From assembly GCF_958979055.1 (NCBI RefSeq), contig NC_084896.1, forward strand, positions 4,526,001 to 4,590,000: a DNA stretch of 64,000 bases, read 5' to 3'. The notes below the pieces were generated by a model that saw only the letters and a list, made by a program, of their open reading frames with translations, was not told the DNA's origin and did no database searches. The position numbers and the translations under genes were made by a program. This document shows positions 11,401 to 23,943 of the stretch, piece after piece. The stretch is from Alnus glutinosa. Taxonomy: Eukaryota; Streptophyta; Magnoliopsida; Fagales; Betulaceae. Each line of letters begins with the position of its first letter. Within the stretch, counting starts at the first letter, position 1.

Positions 11401-13834
11401 CTCACACAACGAACTTCATGGTCTCCTCTGTGCTCCTCAGTTCCCATACCCCCACTTATCAGAGAAATAACCCAAAATCTCACAATTATATATATATATA
11501 CACACACCCACACCCACACCCACACCCACACGATTACTACAATTAAAAAAATAGACTATCTATAACAACTTATCCAACGATATAATATTATTTACTTTTA
11601 ACTCTTTCGAATTAGACTTTTCAAAAAATCACCCATTACACTATAATGCCGTCTGCCACCGTATGGCAGGCGGAAATGTAAAAGGGTACCAAGAGGATAT
11701 CACTATTAAGACAGTTTGCTTACTGTTTCCCTTCGGCCTTAAATGGCAATTCTGAAGTTTGAAGTCCCGAGATTGCTGAGTTGGTCACATTCCTACAATT
11801 TTTTTTTCTCTGAATTAGTAAATTATCCACTCATATAATGCTAGAAAGTATATTTTTATATCATACATATCTTATAAGGTTGACATGACAATTTAACCAC
11901 TATTTGGATTAATTTTTGTTTTAAAAAAAAATAAAATTCATGGATGGGTTGGAACTGTCACGTCTTAGTGGCGAAACAAAAAATTCATCAAAAGAAGGGT
12001 TGGAACAAAATAATAATATTTAGGGATAATTACACTTAACCCCCCTGATTTATCCACGGTGTAGCGATTTACCTCCCAATGTATCAAAATTGGTACATGA
12101 CCCCCCGAACTTGCTAACGTGTGGCAAAATTAACATTCCGTCTAATCGACCGTTCGTTTGGACGGAAAATCGGTCACGTGCAAGTCACGAGACCGTTTAA
12201 GACAGAGACCTTCCCAAGTCACGTGACTTGCACGTGATCGATTTTCCGTCCAAACGAACGGTCGATTGGACGGAAGGTTGATTTTGCCACACGTTGGCAA
12301 GTTCGAGAGGGTCATGTACAAATTTTGGTGCATTGGGGGGTAAATCGCCACACCGTAGATAAATCAGGGGGTTAAGTGTAATTATCCCTAATATTTTTTT
12401 ATGTAATATATTTTTATTATATATACAAAAATCATAAATGCAATTCAAAATAGAAATGAAATATTCTATTCAAATTATTAGTATATTTTAATAATTATTA
12501 ATATAACAAATTAATATATATATAAAAAAAAAGAAGCAAACAATAACAAAGAACGTACAGCTAGAGTGGCAAAAATATTTTGAAACTTATTGACATTTGG
12601 CAAAATTTCAAAGTTTAAAGAGAATCTTATATATATAAATGTCAATTGTCATTATCATAATAAGCAAAAAAATTATAATAAAAAAATTGGATACATTTTT
12701 TTACATCGAAGATAATAAAATTGGTGATAATACTCGAAAGAAATACTTTTTTTCGTTCGATCCACAAACAAATTAATCATAACAATCAATCTGTAGTAGC
12801 AAATTAAAGTGTCATCTGTTATGTAATACTTGTAATCCAATTGGTAGTACTTGCTATAGGGTGTGTGTATACTGTGAGAGAACTTCACTTTTAAAAAGTG
12901 TCAATTAAAGGTATCAATCTTTAATTTTTTTTATTTTTTTCAATTTCAATCGTCCGTTAGAATTTTTCGTTAAATCATATCAAAATTTTCAAACTACTCT
13001 CGTATTTATTTTTTTTTTTCAAAGATTTGGGCATGAGTGTTTTTGTAAATTTCATTAAATTCTGACTAATACCTAAATTCTAGCAATTTTTTTTTTTTTT
13101 ACAAAAATAAAAATATGAGTACTTTAAATTGACATTTTTTAAAGTTTGAGTATATATTTTTAAAAATAATGAAAGATTAGAGGTTATAACTGAAGTTTTT
13201 TCTTTATATTAATTAATTGTTAGACAAACTCATGTATGTTTCTTTGGGTCGTGGCTAATGGACGAATTTCTTCTAGTGATAGCATGTGGGGTAATTATGG
13301 GATGAAAATTATACATGCATGCATTTAACTGTTATAAAAGAGAAAAAGGAAAAAAGTATGAGGCAGAAGAGCCCACAAACTTACTGATCATCAACCACAA
13401 AAGGACCTATCTATATATCTGTAAGATAAGATCGAAGATGGCCGGGGATGAGTGGTATATATATAGTTACCCATGAAGCCTTAAATGGTGTTGCCGCAAA
13501 AGGTCAGCAATGCCCAAGGCATCTAATGCCTTCCAAGCATTGGTAAATGCCGTCAACCCAAATCCTGCGCTCCTCAAATTATCCGATGCTTCCAATACTA
13601 AGCTTCCTATACCCAACCTACAAAATAGCCATAATTAACAATTTTTGTTTGTTTTTTTGGATGAATCATGAAAGAGTACTGAATCTTTCTTACAAAATAG
13701 CCATGACAATTTCATAAGATAGAGATATATATATGTACGTAGTGATATCGAGGGTACCTGTGAAGTCCTAAGGATGTTGCGAGGCCAGCTATTCCACCTC
13801 CCACAATCACTATCTCTTCACCTACTTCCACCAT
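8479..13834 (-). CDS. Gene B: FAD-dependent monooxygenase, MO1/MO2-like
   Basis: Second copy of the array. Coding exons: 13834-13758, 13617-13471, 11792-11724, 11427-11262, 10294-10066, 9041-8479. Total 1251 nt, 416 residues. GGGIAG is at residues 12-17, GCDGVNS with Asp159-Gly160, and the GD motif ([19 protein letters not shown]) has Gly294-Asp295. The protein starts [14 protein letters not shown] and ends in CGKLIIS. Exon 3 is the full 69-nt form (ends ..FKAEGKQ). A longer acidic/lysine-rich insert ([15 protein letters not shown]) sits in the C-terminal helical region compared with A. The gene is long because introns 2, 4 and 5 hold MITEs; all coding borders stay intact. Substrate is unknown; localisation is not indicated by an obvious targeting peptide. 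Confidence 0.9.
9108..9802. mobile_element. Nested foldback MITEs in gene B intron 5
   Basis: An outer inverted repeat pairs 9110-9153 plus 9400-9480 with 9690-9802 (for example AGGAAATACAAT and ATTGTATTTCCT). It is split by a smaller foldback element at about 9153-9400 whose ends pair AATTAGCTACAAACTGGTTT with AAACCAGTTTGTAACTAATT. The inner insertion falls inside the left arm of the outer one, so it is younger. No protein is encoded. Confidence 0.65.
10757..11236. mobile_element. MULE-type MITE in gene B intron 4
   Basis: A 480-bp foldback element is bounded by GGGAAAACTACATTTTACCC and its diverged complement GGGTAAATTGTAATT...TTTCCC. It has a perfect 9-bp target duplication, TAAAAAGAA, at 10748-10756 and 11237-11245. 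The centre (about 10960-11040) is a GC-rich hairpin. A 9-bp duplication is characteristic of Mutator-like elements. Confidence 0.8.
12023..12388. mobile_element. MULE-type foldback MITE in gene B intron 2
   Basis: A 366-bp almost complete palindrome. Each arm is about 170 bp, starting GGGATAATTACACTTAACCC, and meets in a short spacer near 12190-12214. Flanking 9-mers TAATATTTA (12014-12022) and TAATATTTT (12389-12397) differ at one base. No coding content. Confidence 0.8.
12876..13201. mobile_element. Foldback MITE in gene B intron 2, family of 18208-18694
   Basis: It shares the same interior blocks as the copies at 4973 and 18208 (TTAGAATTTTTCGTTAAATC here; AAAGTTTGAG and TGAAAGATTAGAGGTTATAA near the right end). 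It is degraded at the left end and boundaries are approximate. Confidence 0.5.
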
Positions 13835-14993
13835 CGATGCTTTTGGTTTATACTATATATTCCCACTACTTATAGTTCAACTGATAAGGAAGATCAGACG
13901 AAATATATATATATAGAATGAGAACACAGATCCTATATATATATAGCACCACAAGGAAGGATGAAAAGTCGTTGATGATGAGAGCTAGCCAATACGTGCG
14001 CAACAGCGCAAAGCTTTGAGAATGCGTGTTCTTTTTGTCTTTTTGAATGAATGTGAATAATAATATTTTCAAGCCAACAACCAGCTAGAGGCGGCTAATT
14101 AACACTTAGGGTATGTTTGTTTGAGGGTAAAATATTTTATTTTGTACTTTTTTTGTTTAGTAGAATAAAAAATGATGAACAAGAAATTATTTTCAGTTTA
14201 ATTAAAAAAGGCTCTTTAATTTTTGAAAATTAATTTACGGTTTTAAATTTCTCGTTCTTGAATGCATGTTTGTGAGAATCCATTATCACCGGCCATTAGA
14301 GTTTGTTAGTAACCTCAAATTGTAATTTCAAAAGATCCTTATTTAAATATACTGTGCAATAATTTTCTTTATCTTTTTCTATACTACTTATATATTATTT
14401 GTTTACATTTTTAACGAATGAGAGTTGAGAGAAGCCCTTTTTTTTTTTTTTTTTTTTTTTTTGAATAAAATAACAGATGGGGTAGCTACATAATGGCTGA
14501 GAAAGATTTTGAAAATGTTTGGTATTAATTTAATTAGCCATTGAACACATTCCAAAATCATCAAGATCAATAGGCTTATAAACCAGTCCAACAGATCCAA
14601 TGGGCCTAAGTATCCTCCAGTCATCCAGTGATGGGCCGACCCCAATATATACAATATTCAACGAAAGCACAACAGTACAAGAGGCTCACACAGTTGTCAA
14701 ATCCAAGGCGGCCCCAATTGAGGTCTAAAGTTCACAAAAGTCAAGAGGCAAATGAGAAAAATTTGCCCCATTTGCTTTTATAATATATTTTCAGTAATTG
14801 CTAGCCACGTGGCACGCCTTCATTAGAGGCTCTTTTATTGCTGTGATTCTTAGGTCTCGCCACTTCTGTAAGTGATCGCCTCATCTTGGGATCATAGGGA
14901 CCTTTACTGGCGTGCTTAAAAAGGAGATTTGGTGTGGCGTCACGTGATTGTACTCGAGTCAACTGGTCAATGAACTAGATATCAGGTAATCAA
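13835..14993. other. Intergenic region upstream of gene B
   Basis: This holds the gene B promoter. A TATATATA run lies at about 13903-13913. There is a poly-T run at 14438-14462. No gene is supported; open frames are short and contain homopolymer-derived residues. Confidence 0.5.
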
Positions 14994-15558
14994 TAAGGGT
15001 GAAAACCTAATTACTGTTACTGGTTATTAGCTAAAATCGGTAACAATAACCTAGGTAGTCGGTTGGCTAAAATCATCAACTGGTTTCTGTAACCGGATAA
15101 CTATTTTTTTAATAACCGGCAATTACCGGTTGGTACCTGGTTATCCAGACTAATAACTACAATTTTAAAAAAATCGAGTCTTTTGGGCTTAATTAATTTG
15201 GGTATTGGGCCTACTTTTTAGGTTTAATTAGACTTTTTTAGCCATTTAAAAAAACATTTTAAACTTTTTGGTCCAATATGTTGACCTAAGTTGAAACGGA
15301 AGTAAAAGTGTAAAACCATAAATTTTGTTATTTTAATTTTTTAAATGAAAATATATGTGTGTGTATATATATATACACGCACCCGATTACCGTTTATAAC
15401 TGGTTTCAATATTTTCTAAAACCGGTAATCACTCTGGTAGGGCCGGTTATTGGTTATTTTCAACCGGGTACCAAACCAGTTGGCCGATTACCCGATTACC
15501 AATTATCAGTTGGTACCCAATAAGTAGTACCCGGTTACCAACCAGCTTTACACCCCTA
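14994..15558. mobile_element. Non-autonomous hAT-like element
   Basis: The ends read TAAGGGTGAAAACC (left) and, on the complement of the right, TAGGGGTGTAAAGC, a typical hAT terminus. Flanking 8-mers GTAATCAA (14986-14993) and GTAATAAG (15559-15566) match at 6 of 8 positions, consistent with an aged hAT duplication. The interior is rich in ACCGGTT and AACCGG blocks and has no transposase frame. Confidence 0.65.
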
Positions 15559-15566
15559 GTAATAAG

Positions 15567-16512
15567 CCCAACAAATGGAATACAAATTAGTTCTCTCATC
15601 TCCTTTTAACTTGACAACTGTACGGGTGGTAGACAAAAAAAAACACATAAATTATTTTGAAATGAACAACAAATTTCTTAATTTGTTGATATGATTATTA
15701 TTATTTGGTCTTGACTCGTGTTAGAGTTCAATAAGGGGAGTTATATCTTCTAGTTTAAGATTGAGTCAGATTCTTAATAGAGTTATAGTCTAGAATTAAT
15801 AGAGTCCATCTTAATCTTAGTGGGTCAGTTAGATAGTTTAAGAGTCATATTTTGATTAATAATTATCTTTGTAACTAATAAGTATTGCTCCTCTATTTAA
15901 AGGGGATTATTAAGTAAATTGATTATTCTTATTTGAAATATAGTTTATTGTGCTTGTTGGGAGATAAAGCTTTCTCAAATTAGTCATTAGAAGTTGCGGT
16001 TCTTTCGAAAGAGTCAATCTATCATTTTACTGTGTTTTGTATTAATTAGTTCGCATCATTTGCGTAACTCCCATGGTATTCATTTCTTAATATGCTGCAT
16101 TTATGAAATTGATGCAGGACAAACAATAGTCATGAAACACAGAGAAATTAAGGTAAAGAGAGGAGAAAGAAACTATAGAAAAGAGAGAGAAAGAAGCTAA
16201 AAGCCCGGGGAAGAGAAGGGGAAATAGAGAAAAGAGGGAGAAGAGAGAGAGAGAGAGAGTTAATTAGTTTCTCATAATTTTATCCCACCAAAGTCTACCT
16301 CTATTGGAGTACAATGCATGCTTAAATATACTTCGACCAAACCTTAGGGCAACCCCATTTATTAACTTAATTACATAAATCATTTTATTGACTTGCCCTA
16401 ACATGGCAATGCCCGTTATTAAATTACCCAAAATAATTTAGGGCAACACTTAATATATATGTACCATTGACTCTTGAAAATTAAACAAAATACGAAATTA
16501 AATACTAATAAC
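15567..16512. other. Gene-free stretch downstream of gene C
   Basis: The part at 15700-16130 resembles an old LTR fragment (a CTATTTAAAGGGG TATA-like site near 15894), but no terminal repeats or primer site were found. A purine-rich tract (GAGAGAGAGA) ends near 16260. No gene is supported. Confidence 0.35.
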
Positions 16513-19500
16513 TTATTTTGCATCAGAAATGCTGAGCTTCCCACAATCAAAATCAGCCTTTTTTAACGAAAGCCCAGCCAGGTGGGCAACCAATATTTTA
16601 TCCCTGATGAAGTTCATCACAGTTTCATCACCCTGCTGGATAAAACCAACCATATAAGCGGTAGTAATGAGCTCAATGCTTCTCCATCTCCTTTCCTTGG
16701 CATAATTCTTCAACCCCATCTCAATCCTCTTATATTCCTCTCTATGATCTCTTTCAGCTTTCTCTTTTGTTTTCCCACTTGGGTCTTTCAACAAGGCATG
16801 AGCAAGACACCTTGCCAAAACAACACCATCTTCCAAGGCAGCACAACCACCTTGGCCAATGTCTGGTGTCATGGGGTGGAGTGCATCACCAGCTACACAG
16901 ACATTGCCTTTGCTGATATTTCCCCAAAGAAGCTCCCATGGATGTCTGTACCTTAATGGGGATGATATAATTCCATCCAGATCAGTGTTTTCAATAATTC
17001 CCCTAATTTCATCAGGCACGTTTTCAAGCTTGCTTAACACAAGTCGCTTCATTTCAGCTGGACTATCTTCTATCTCATTCTCTGCAAGATGTAGATTTTA
17101 TGAACAACGTACGTACAATAGTGACAATGCCACACATAAATGCTAGAAGTTAACAATACGTATTACAAATTTTTTTTTTGATGAGTAACAATGCGTATTA
17201 CAATTGTACTAGACAAATTATCATATATAGATATTGGAAATTGTATTCAATGATGAACCAGTCCTCTTGAAATGGATCCTACACTAACCATGCATAGCTT
17301 GACAAAACCTTAAGGTACAACCGTACAAATACGTTTGTTTGCATAATTTTTACAGTTTCAAAAGATGTGTATTAAATTACTAGTTATCCTAAAAATTTAA
17401 ATTGATATGAAATGAGGGAATATATCTTGGATTTTAAATATTCTACGTAATAGGTTTTACTTGTTAAGGAAGAATTTGAACAAAACCGTGTGTTGAAATA
17501 TTAATTAAATTAATAACTTTACTCGTTATTATAAACCTAAGCCTTTGAAACAAGTGATTATTTAACAATAATTGTATCAGCATAAATGTTATAAACTTGA
17601 ACTCTGACTTCACATTATATTTCTCATTTATACAGAAATATATAATAAAATATGTATATATATAATGTAAGAGAGAGAGAGAGAGAGAGAGAGATTAATA
17701 GAGAACACAAAATTTAGGGGTTCATCTTTATTATATTGAACTGTGTAGATTTGTAATACAATGTGTGGTATTTATAGAGGAATTTAGTTATGGTAAACAA
17801 TGAAAGGTAGATCAAATAAGGTAGGAAATTGATGATAGGCCTAGAAAAAAAGAACAAAAAAAGAAGCTAAATCATAGCTAATCATTGAAATTATTGTAAC
17901 AAATTACATGCTCCAAATGCATTATTATTAATTATTAACCAATTAAGCTGACCTTGGCCTGAGGGAGTCCACGTGAAAAACCAATAGACGGTTTGATCAT
18001 CGCAAGGAATAAAACCATATCGAAAACCTTTCCCAAAATATTGCATGAACTTCGGAGCAAACCCGTGACTGCGTTTGAAATCTACACAGCCCCTTATGGC
18101 ACATCTCCCTGTGAAAGTAGGATTCTTGAAGCCCAGCCACTTTGCCACCACTGAGTTCACTCCATCACACCCAATCACCACCTTCCATTCACAAAGTGGA
18201 TATAAATGGAAAAATTTCACTTATAACCTCTAATCTTTCATCACTTTTGCAATTAAGAACTTAAACTTTAAAAAGTGTCAATTTAAGATATTCATCTTTC
18301 AATTTTTTTTTTTTTAATTTTTTTTTCAATTTCAACCCTCCGTTAGAATTTTTCATTAAATCCTGTCAAAATTTGAAAATACCCTTTATTTTTTATTTTT
18401 TTTATAGGAAAAAAAAGAAAAAAAAATTTCAAGGATTTAGGTGTTGGTCAGAATTTAACGAAATTTGCAAAAATATTCATGACTGAATATTTGAAAAATT
18501 CTATATATATGTATATATATTTTTTTAAAAAATAAATACACAGGGCATTTTGATAGGATTTAGCAGAAAATTCTAACGGATGATAGAAATTTAAAAAAAT
18601 TGAAAGATAGATACCCTAAATTGATACTTTTTAAAGTTTGAGCACTAAATCGCAAAAGTGATGAAAGATCAGGAGTTATGAGTGAAGTTTTTCCAAAATA
18701 AATATATATTTTAGTTTATGTTTGATGCATTCTTATTCATAAATAAAAACAAAATAACTCATGAAAACAAAAGTACGTTATATATCGGGTGAATTTAATT
18801 ACCTTGGTTTTGAGAATGGTTCCATCAGCAAGATGCAAAAGCTTATAGAAGCCTAATTCCTCTGTAGAAACAACCTTGGAAGAGTACCTAATTGTGCCAC
18901 TTGGGAGCTCCTTTGCAAGGGTTTCCAACAAAATCTTCCTTTGAACACAACGAATTTCGTGGTCTCCAGTACTGCATGCGCATCACACAGCAATAATCCG
19001 GCTCTTAAACACTTCGAAACTACGATTATAATATCAAAATATATAACGTACGTTGTCAGCATTGTATACTTTTTTTTTCGCAGTAATTAATTACCAACTT
19101 CTGAGTCTTGCAATTACCAGATTTTTGATACATGCAGGAAAAGATGCTTACATGACATCGATCTTCAGCAGGAAAAAATATGATTATGACTATAACTCTA
19201 AGAATGGATCTGATGTAGACCTTGAGTTTATGAAGAAATATGGAGGTGACATCAGTGTCTAGACAAGGTCTAAAGCTCATTTGAAGGAGGGAAAATTCTT
19301 GAGAGCCTCAGTCAGAGTGGCGGTCGTTCCATGCACGTTCAAACGAGAGTCCAAGACTGAGATCAATGCTAAGACCCAAGACATCCGATTATATCACAGT
19401 CAGATCCTATCCGAACGAGTACTTATTCCCAAGGATGGTTTTTAGAGTGTTCGTAGGGTTCTATCACGTACATTTCCTACTAAACAGGAAATGCCCCATC

Positions 19501-20588
19501 GGAATGAGATCACGACTGTGTGTTTTAATTACTAGGTTTAGGATTCTATTTTCTATACAAGCCTAATAGGGGCCGATAAGCCGCCGTACATATTTTCATC
19601 AATTTTCAATGAAAAAAAAAAAAAAAAATTCCCAAGGTTCAATCTTCTTCTATTTTCTGCAGATCCCTTGATTTTTCTTGATTTTAGCTCGGAAGAGTTA
19701 TGATTTTTATGTTTATTGAATTTTGCGATCCACCGCACCTATTTATATCAGAGTAGAAAAGGTACTAAATATGGAATGTAGCAATTCACTTAAGTGGGGT
19801 TTAAGAGGGATGAGTTGGATACAATTAATCCTATTCTATACTTTGCATGAAGTGACTGCTCTCAACACTTGAATCCGCTCCTATTCGTGACAGTTCAAAA
19901 TTTTTAGAAAAAACTTCACTTAACTCCACGAGGAATCCAAGAAATGGGGTAGCCGGGAATAACACCAAGCCACCTATAAATTTTTACTAATGGCAGTACT
20001 GTAAAACTCACTGTTTTCCTTTGGCTTCAAATGACACCTCTGAGGTTTGAATTCCTGAAATTGTAGAGCTAGTCACATTCCTGCACATAAACATCTGCGG
20101 TGAATTAATTACGTACATGATGTGCTGGGGAATGGGAAAGACATCCTGATCGATGTTGGCCGGAGTCAAAAGCCAGCAAACACCATGCATGTTCTATATT
20201 TATAAAAGGACAACGATCATCCCCATCTCACATGAAATTGTGTCACTTGTTGTTCCCTCTAATTAACCGTTTAAATAATATCACGTCGATCATTTAAATT
20301 TTTTAATGGTGTACTAACATATTTCCCACGTATATAACAAGTAAAGGTGGCAATAATTAATGAAGAGAGGATGGGTCCTAGTTACCCATAAAGCCGTTGA
20401 TGATTTGCTCGGAGGGAATCGCCAAGTCCAACAGCATCCAAGGCCTTCCAAGCATTTGTCCATGTCGCGAAGGCAAATCCTGTGATCCTCAAACCATCGG
20501 AGGATTCCAATACTAAGCTTCGAATGCCCAGCCTACAACATATATATATATTTGCGTTCTTTACAATCTTAAATAGTAATTGTAAACC

Positions 20589-20662
<74 letters not shown>

Positions 20663-20799
20663 GACATGTAATTAATATAATATAAACATACGCATGACAA
20701 CAGATCGAGAGAGGAAGGGTACCTATGAAGTCCCAAGGATGTTGTAAGGCCAGCAATTCCAGCTCCCACAATCACGATGTCTTCATGCACTGCTTCCAT
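16513..20799 (-). CDS. Gene C: FAD-dependent monooxygenase, MO1/MO2-like
   Basis: Third copy. Coding exons: 20799-20723, 20532-20386, 20080-20012, 18971-18803, 18181-17953, 17081-16513. Total 1260 nt, 419 residues, the longest in the array. GAGIAG is at 12-17, GCDGVNS with Asp160-Gly161, and [19 protein letters not shown] with Gly295-Asp296. Exon 3 is the full 69-nt form (..SFEAKGKQ). The usual exon 4 acceptor just before the GGAGACCAC codons has lost its AG, so the model uses the next AG upstream, adding one codon (Thr) while keeping frame. The C-terminus is extended (KLSISDAK) relative to copies ending SIS. In exon 5 the first residues are VVIGCDG where the others have VLIGCDG or VLVGCDG. 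Introns 3 and 4 carry a retroelement LTR remnant and a MITE. Confidence 0.88.
18208..18694. mobile_element. Foldback MITE in gene C intron 4
   Basis: Inverted ends are GGAAAAATTTCACTTATAAC and GTTATGAGTGAAGTTTTTCC. The flanking 9-mers GATATAAAT and AAAATAAAT match at 6 of 9 bases, consistent with a decayed MULE-type duplication. This is the best-preserved of the three family members in the window. Confidence 0.65.
19211..19757 (+). mobile_element. LTR retrotransposon remnant in gene C intron 3
   Basis: The segment starts TGATGTAGACC and ends CGATCCACCGCACCTA, followed by TTTATATCAGAG, a decayed match to the initiator-tRNA-Met primer site TGGTATCAGAG. The homologous introns of D, E and G lack it and continue directly from the AATCCTAAGAA block to the CACTTAAATGGGG block. 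It is therefore an LTR (plus orientation) with the start of the internal region, specific to copy C. Confidence 0.6.
20592..20662. repeat. (TA)n microsatellite in gene C intron 1
   Basis: About 70 bp of nearly pure TA lie in the intron between exons 1 and 2. The same intron of D and G has a shorter TA run, and E has almost none, so this locus has changed length among the paralogs. Confidence 0.9.
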
Positions 20800-20986
20800 G
20801 ATATATATTTTGGCTCTTGTTTTTCTGGGGGAAAGGGAGAGATTGGAAAAGCACCGATCACTTTGGAAATGATTTTTTGTTGGTGGATTAAAACAGTTCA
20901 GTGGATAAGATAATATATAGGTGGGGGCCGGACAGGGATTGCATGTAATTAGACATCTCGATCCGCTCACCTTTTTTTTTTTTTTT

Positions 20987-21018
<32 letters not shown>

Positions 21019-22235
21019 TTGTGGGAGAGTTATGCGAGGGAGGCTCTTCTGCTCAAATAAAAAAATCTTACCCATGCAGACGCTCATCAGTGACGCAAAT
21101 CAGTGAGACACTCTGCTGCTCTGGGCGGGCAAGATCAGAAGACGACATTTTTTTCTTGGACAAAGATTAAACAGAAAATCTATGTACGTTATTTACTTTT
21201 GACTCTTTTGCTTTTTGCAATGGTATGCAGATATGTCATCAAAGAGGATTTCTCTATATTCAAACAAAACAGTTCTGCTCGCCTACCCAAACAAGAGATC
21301 GTGTATCACCGGTTGCGGTGGATCGGTGGTTTCAAGACAATTTTTATGTTGCTAAACAAGTATTAGGCAGCGAGTTCGAAATTTGCAATGAGAATTACGT
21401 ACTCACTCTTTTATTAGTGTTAGTTACTTCAGCGTTGGATCAGGCTTTGGCTCAATTAATTGGTCTGAAGAGAGCGCATGCGGTTCTTTGTCATCTAAGC
21501 TTCTCTTAAGTAATTCTGAGTAGGTAGGTGTTACCATAAAAACAACCAGATAGAGCAGCCACAGTTAGTCGCCCTCTCTTAACCTTCTAGTTAGAAGGAA
21601 GAAAAAAGAAAGAAAAAAAAATAAAAAATCTACTCGTGAAGCATAAGTTTTGTTAATTAGGACAAGGGGCTCTCTTTTGATATATCCTCCTACAATTTAT
21701 GATGTTAATTTTTTTGGTTACATTATCACCTATTTTGAAAGCTTATATTAATATAGAGTGTTCTTCTTTGTTAAATTATTTCTTATTTTAAAAGTTTAAA
21801 TTAATAAAAAATAATTAATTTAATTGATTAAAATAAGAGAATTGTAACACTCTCATTTATGTGTGGGCTTAAATTCACTTCCAACAAGTAAAATTCAATA
21901 CGTAAAATATTACTGATGATGAACTTCACAACTACATTAAAATCACATTTATTTTAAAAGTTTAAATTAATAAAAAAATAAAAATTTAATTATTTAAATG
22001 AATGTCCAAAAACCCACTGTCGGCTGCCAATAGAAAAAAATTAGAGTCCGCTAGTCTTTAAAAGTTGGCTGGACCGACGGGACTTATGGTACAAGTTACA
22101 TGGCAGTAAAACCATCAAATAAACTTAAAAAGCTAAAACCATTAAAGTCTACATGGAATACTCTGTTGTTTCACCATGAAAGGGTTCGAATCAATAAACT
22201 TAAACGTCACTTGACATGACTTTACTAAAATAGAA
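20800..22235. other. Intergenic region upstream of gene C
   Basis: This includes the gene C promoter, a poly-T plus TA tract (20971-21018), and from about 21650 sequence that is duplicated at 34540-34930. No gene is supported; open frames around 21100-21510 show no recognisable domain. Confidence 0.5.
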
Positions 22236-22630
22236 GGGATAATTACCTTTCCTCATGATCTACCAAAAAATGCGCGATACTCTCATAAACTATCAATTCG
22301 ACCAAAATAGAGTATTCAACTACCAAAAATAACTATTTTCCCCCCTTTCCGTCAGTCACACGCCGTTTTACCCTCATTTTCTTCCTCTTTTTCCCCTATG
22401 AACAACCGCCATCTTCCTCTTTTCCCCCCATGAACTACCATCATCTTCCAACATGCTCCCATATAAAACGGCACATGACCCGTTAACCGTTTGTTTTAAC
22501 CCCTTTGACTGACGGAAGGGGGAAAAATAGTTGTCTTTGGTAGTTGAATCCTCTATTTTGGTCGAGTTGATAATTCATGAGGGCATTGCGCATTTTTTGG
22601 TAGTTCATGAGGGAAAAAGATAATTACCCC
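22236..22630. mobile_element. MULE-type MITE between genes C and D
   Basis: Termini GGGATAATTACCTTTCCTCA and TGAGGGAAAAAGATAATTAC(CCC) are inverted. Flanking 9-mers AAAATAGAA and AAAACAAAA match at 7 of 9. A related element lies at 30540-30819. It is non-coding. Confidence 0.7.
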
Positions 22631-22679
22631 AAAACAAAATGAAGATAACCGAGCTTTCATATCATAATCCTTTTCCTAT

Positions 22680-23075
22680 TGTCAGAAATTTTATTTGTAT
22701 TTATTTTATAATAATATTTAAAATTTTAATTCTTACAATTATATAAAAACAAAAAATTAAAAGAAAAAACGATTTTTATTTTTTATTTTTAAAAAATTTC
22801 ATTTTTTTATTGTTTTAAAAAAATTTCATTTTTTTTCTTTTTTTAATTTCTTTTCAAATTTATAAAGACATTTTTGTCTTATTTAAAAAACCTCATGGTC
22901 ATTTTACTTTTCTTTTTGATGATCTCAGTAACATTTTTTGTTTTTTTTTTTGTTTTTTTGTTTTTTTGTTTTTTTTTTTTTTAGTTAGGGGGGTTGAGAT
23001 ACAATTAGTTATTTTGGAAATGAATATTGACAATTAGATGGTAATTTGGGAAGCATATATGTACTTTTCTCTATA
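22680..23075. mobile_element. Copy of a dispersed MITE family (also near 29335, 30106, 43828, 58840)
   Basis: The right end (GACAATTAGATGGTAATTTG then TATGTACTTTTC) matches the right ends at 29780-29820 and 44350-44395. The interior contains a variable poly-T/poly-A core. Boundaries are approximate. Confidence 0.5.
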
Positions 23076-23398
23076 TATTAATATATTTGTGAAATAATAT
23101 AAACCATGAAATCGATTATTTTTTATTTTACTTGAAATTGAGATAATTTTATTTCCTAGCTTTTATGGCTCTTTTTGTCATTTTTTTTTCCTTTTCTTAT
23201 CGGTGGTAATTTTGTCATTTTTTATATTTTATTTTTTGTATAAGAAGGGACCTCAATAGTAGTTTGGAAGGACATTACACAAAATAAAAATTTAATAAGA
23301 ACATTACAAATTATTTTTTAGTTACAAAAGGTATATATACTTTCTCCTTTAAATTTTTATGCCGACAAGCTTAACATGAGTATAAGAATTATCATAAA

Positions 23399-23437
<39 letters not shown>

Positions 23438-23585
23438 CATCATATCTAATATATATTGCCAAATGCATTGCATTTTCTAAAACCCAAAATGTTCCTGTCT
23501 TAATTTACATCGGTCCCACCAACTTTCAATGCAAATGGTATAACTAAAATGGTGTATGAATTTTTTAATTCCCTCCACATTAGCA

Positions 23586-23943
23586 GGGGTAACAATTTTT
23601 GATATGGTCCGCAAATTCGACATAAATTTAACACGAAATTAAATGGTTAATTAGGGTTGAGGAGTCTGACTCATTTAATTAAATATGTCGAATTAGAGTT
23701 GACCTATATAGTTTTATACCCATACTTCGATACGATTCGAACCCGACCGACACGCGACATCATGACAGACAATTTTTGAGATGCCCACAAACCCGACACA
23801 AACACAATACATAATTAGAAAGTTAGAATTGAAGAATTTGGCATGTTTAATTAAATTGGTCAAGTTTGAGTTGACTTATATAGTCTTATACTCATGCCTT
23901 AACAAAACTCGAACCCTACACAAGAACACGAATTGCCACCCCT
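23586..23943. mobile_element. hAT-like MITE with an internal half-length repeat (copy at 36695-37055)
   Basis: The ends CAGGGGTAACAATTTTTG and ACGAATTGCCACCCCTA resemble hAT termini. The interior contains two related halves, each starting ACAATTTTTGA and containing CCGAC/CGACAC blocks, about 172 bp apart. The paralogous copy at 36695-37055 is in the same context, so the insertion predates the duplication. Confidence 0.55.

Noticed and set aside
14403..14654. Minus-strand frame with a poly-lysine run
   Set aside because: It comes from a poly-T tract; the rest shows no recognisable domain.
20382..20771. Long minus-strand frame joining exons 1-2 of gene C through a poly-YI run
   Set aside because: The tyrosine/isoleucine stretch is the translated TA microsatellite in intron 1; exon borders with GT/AG explain the gene better.
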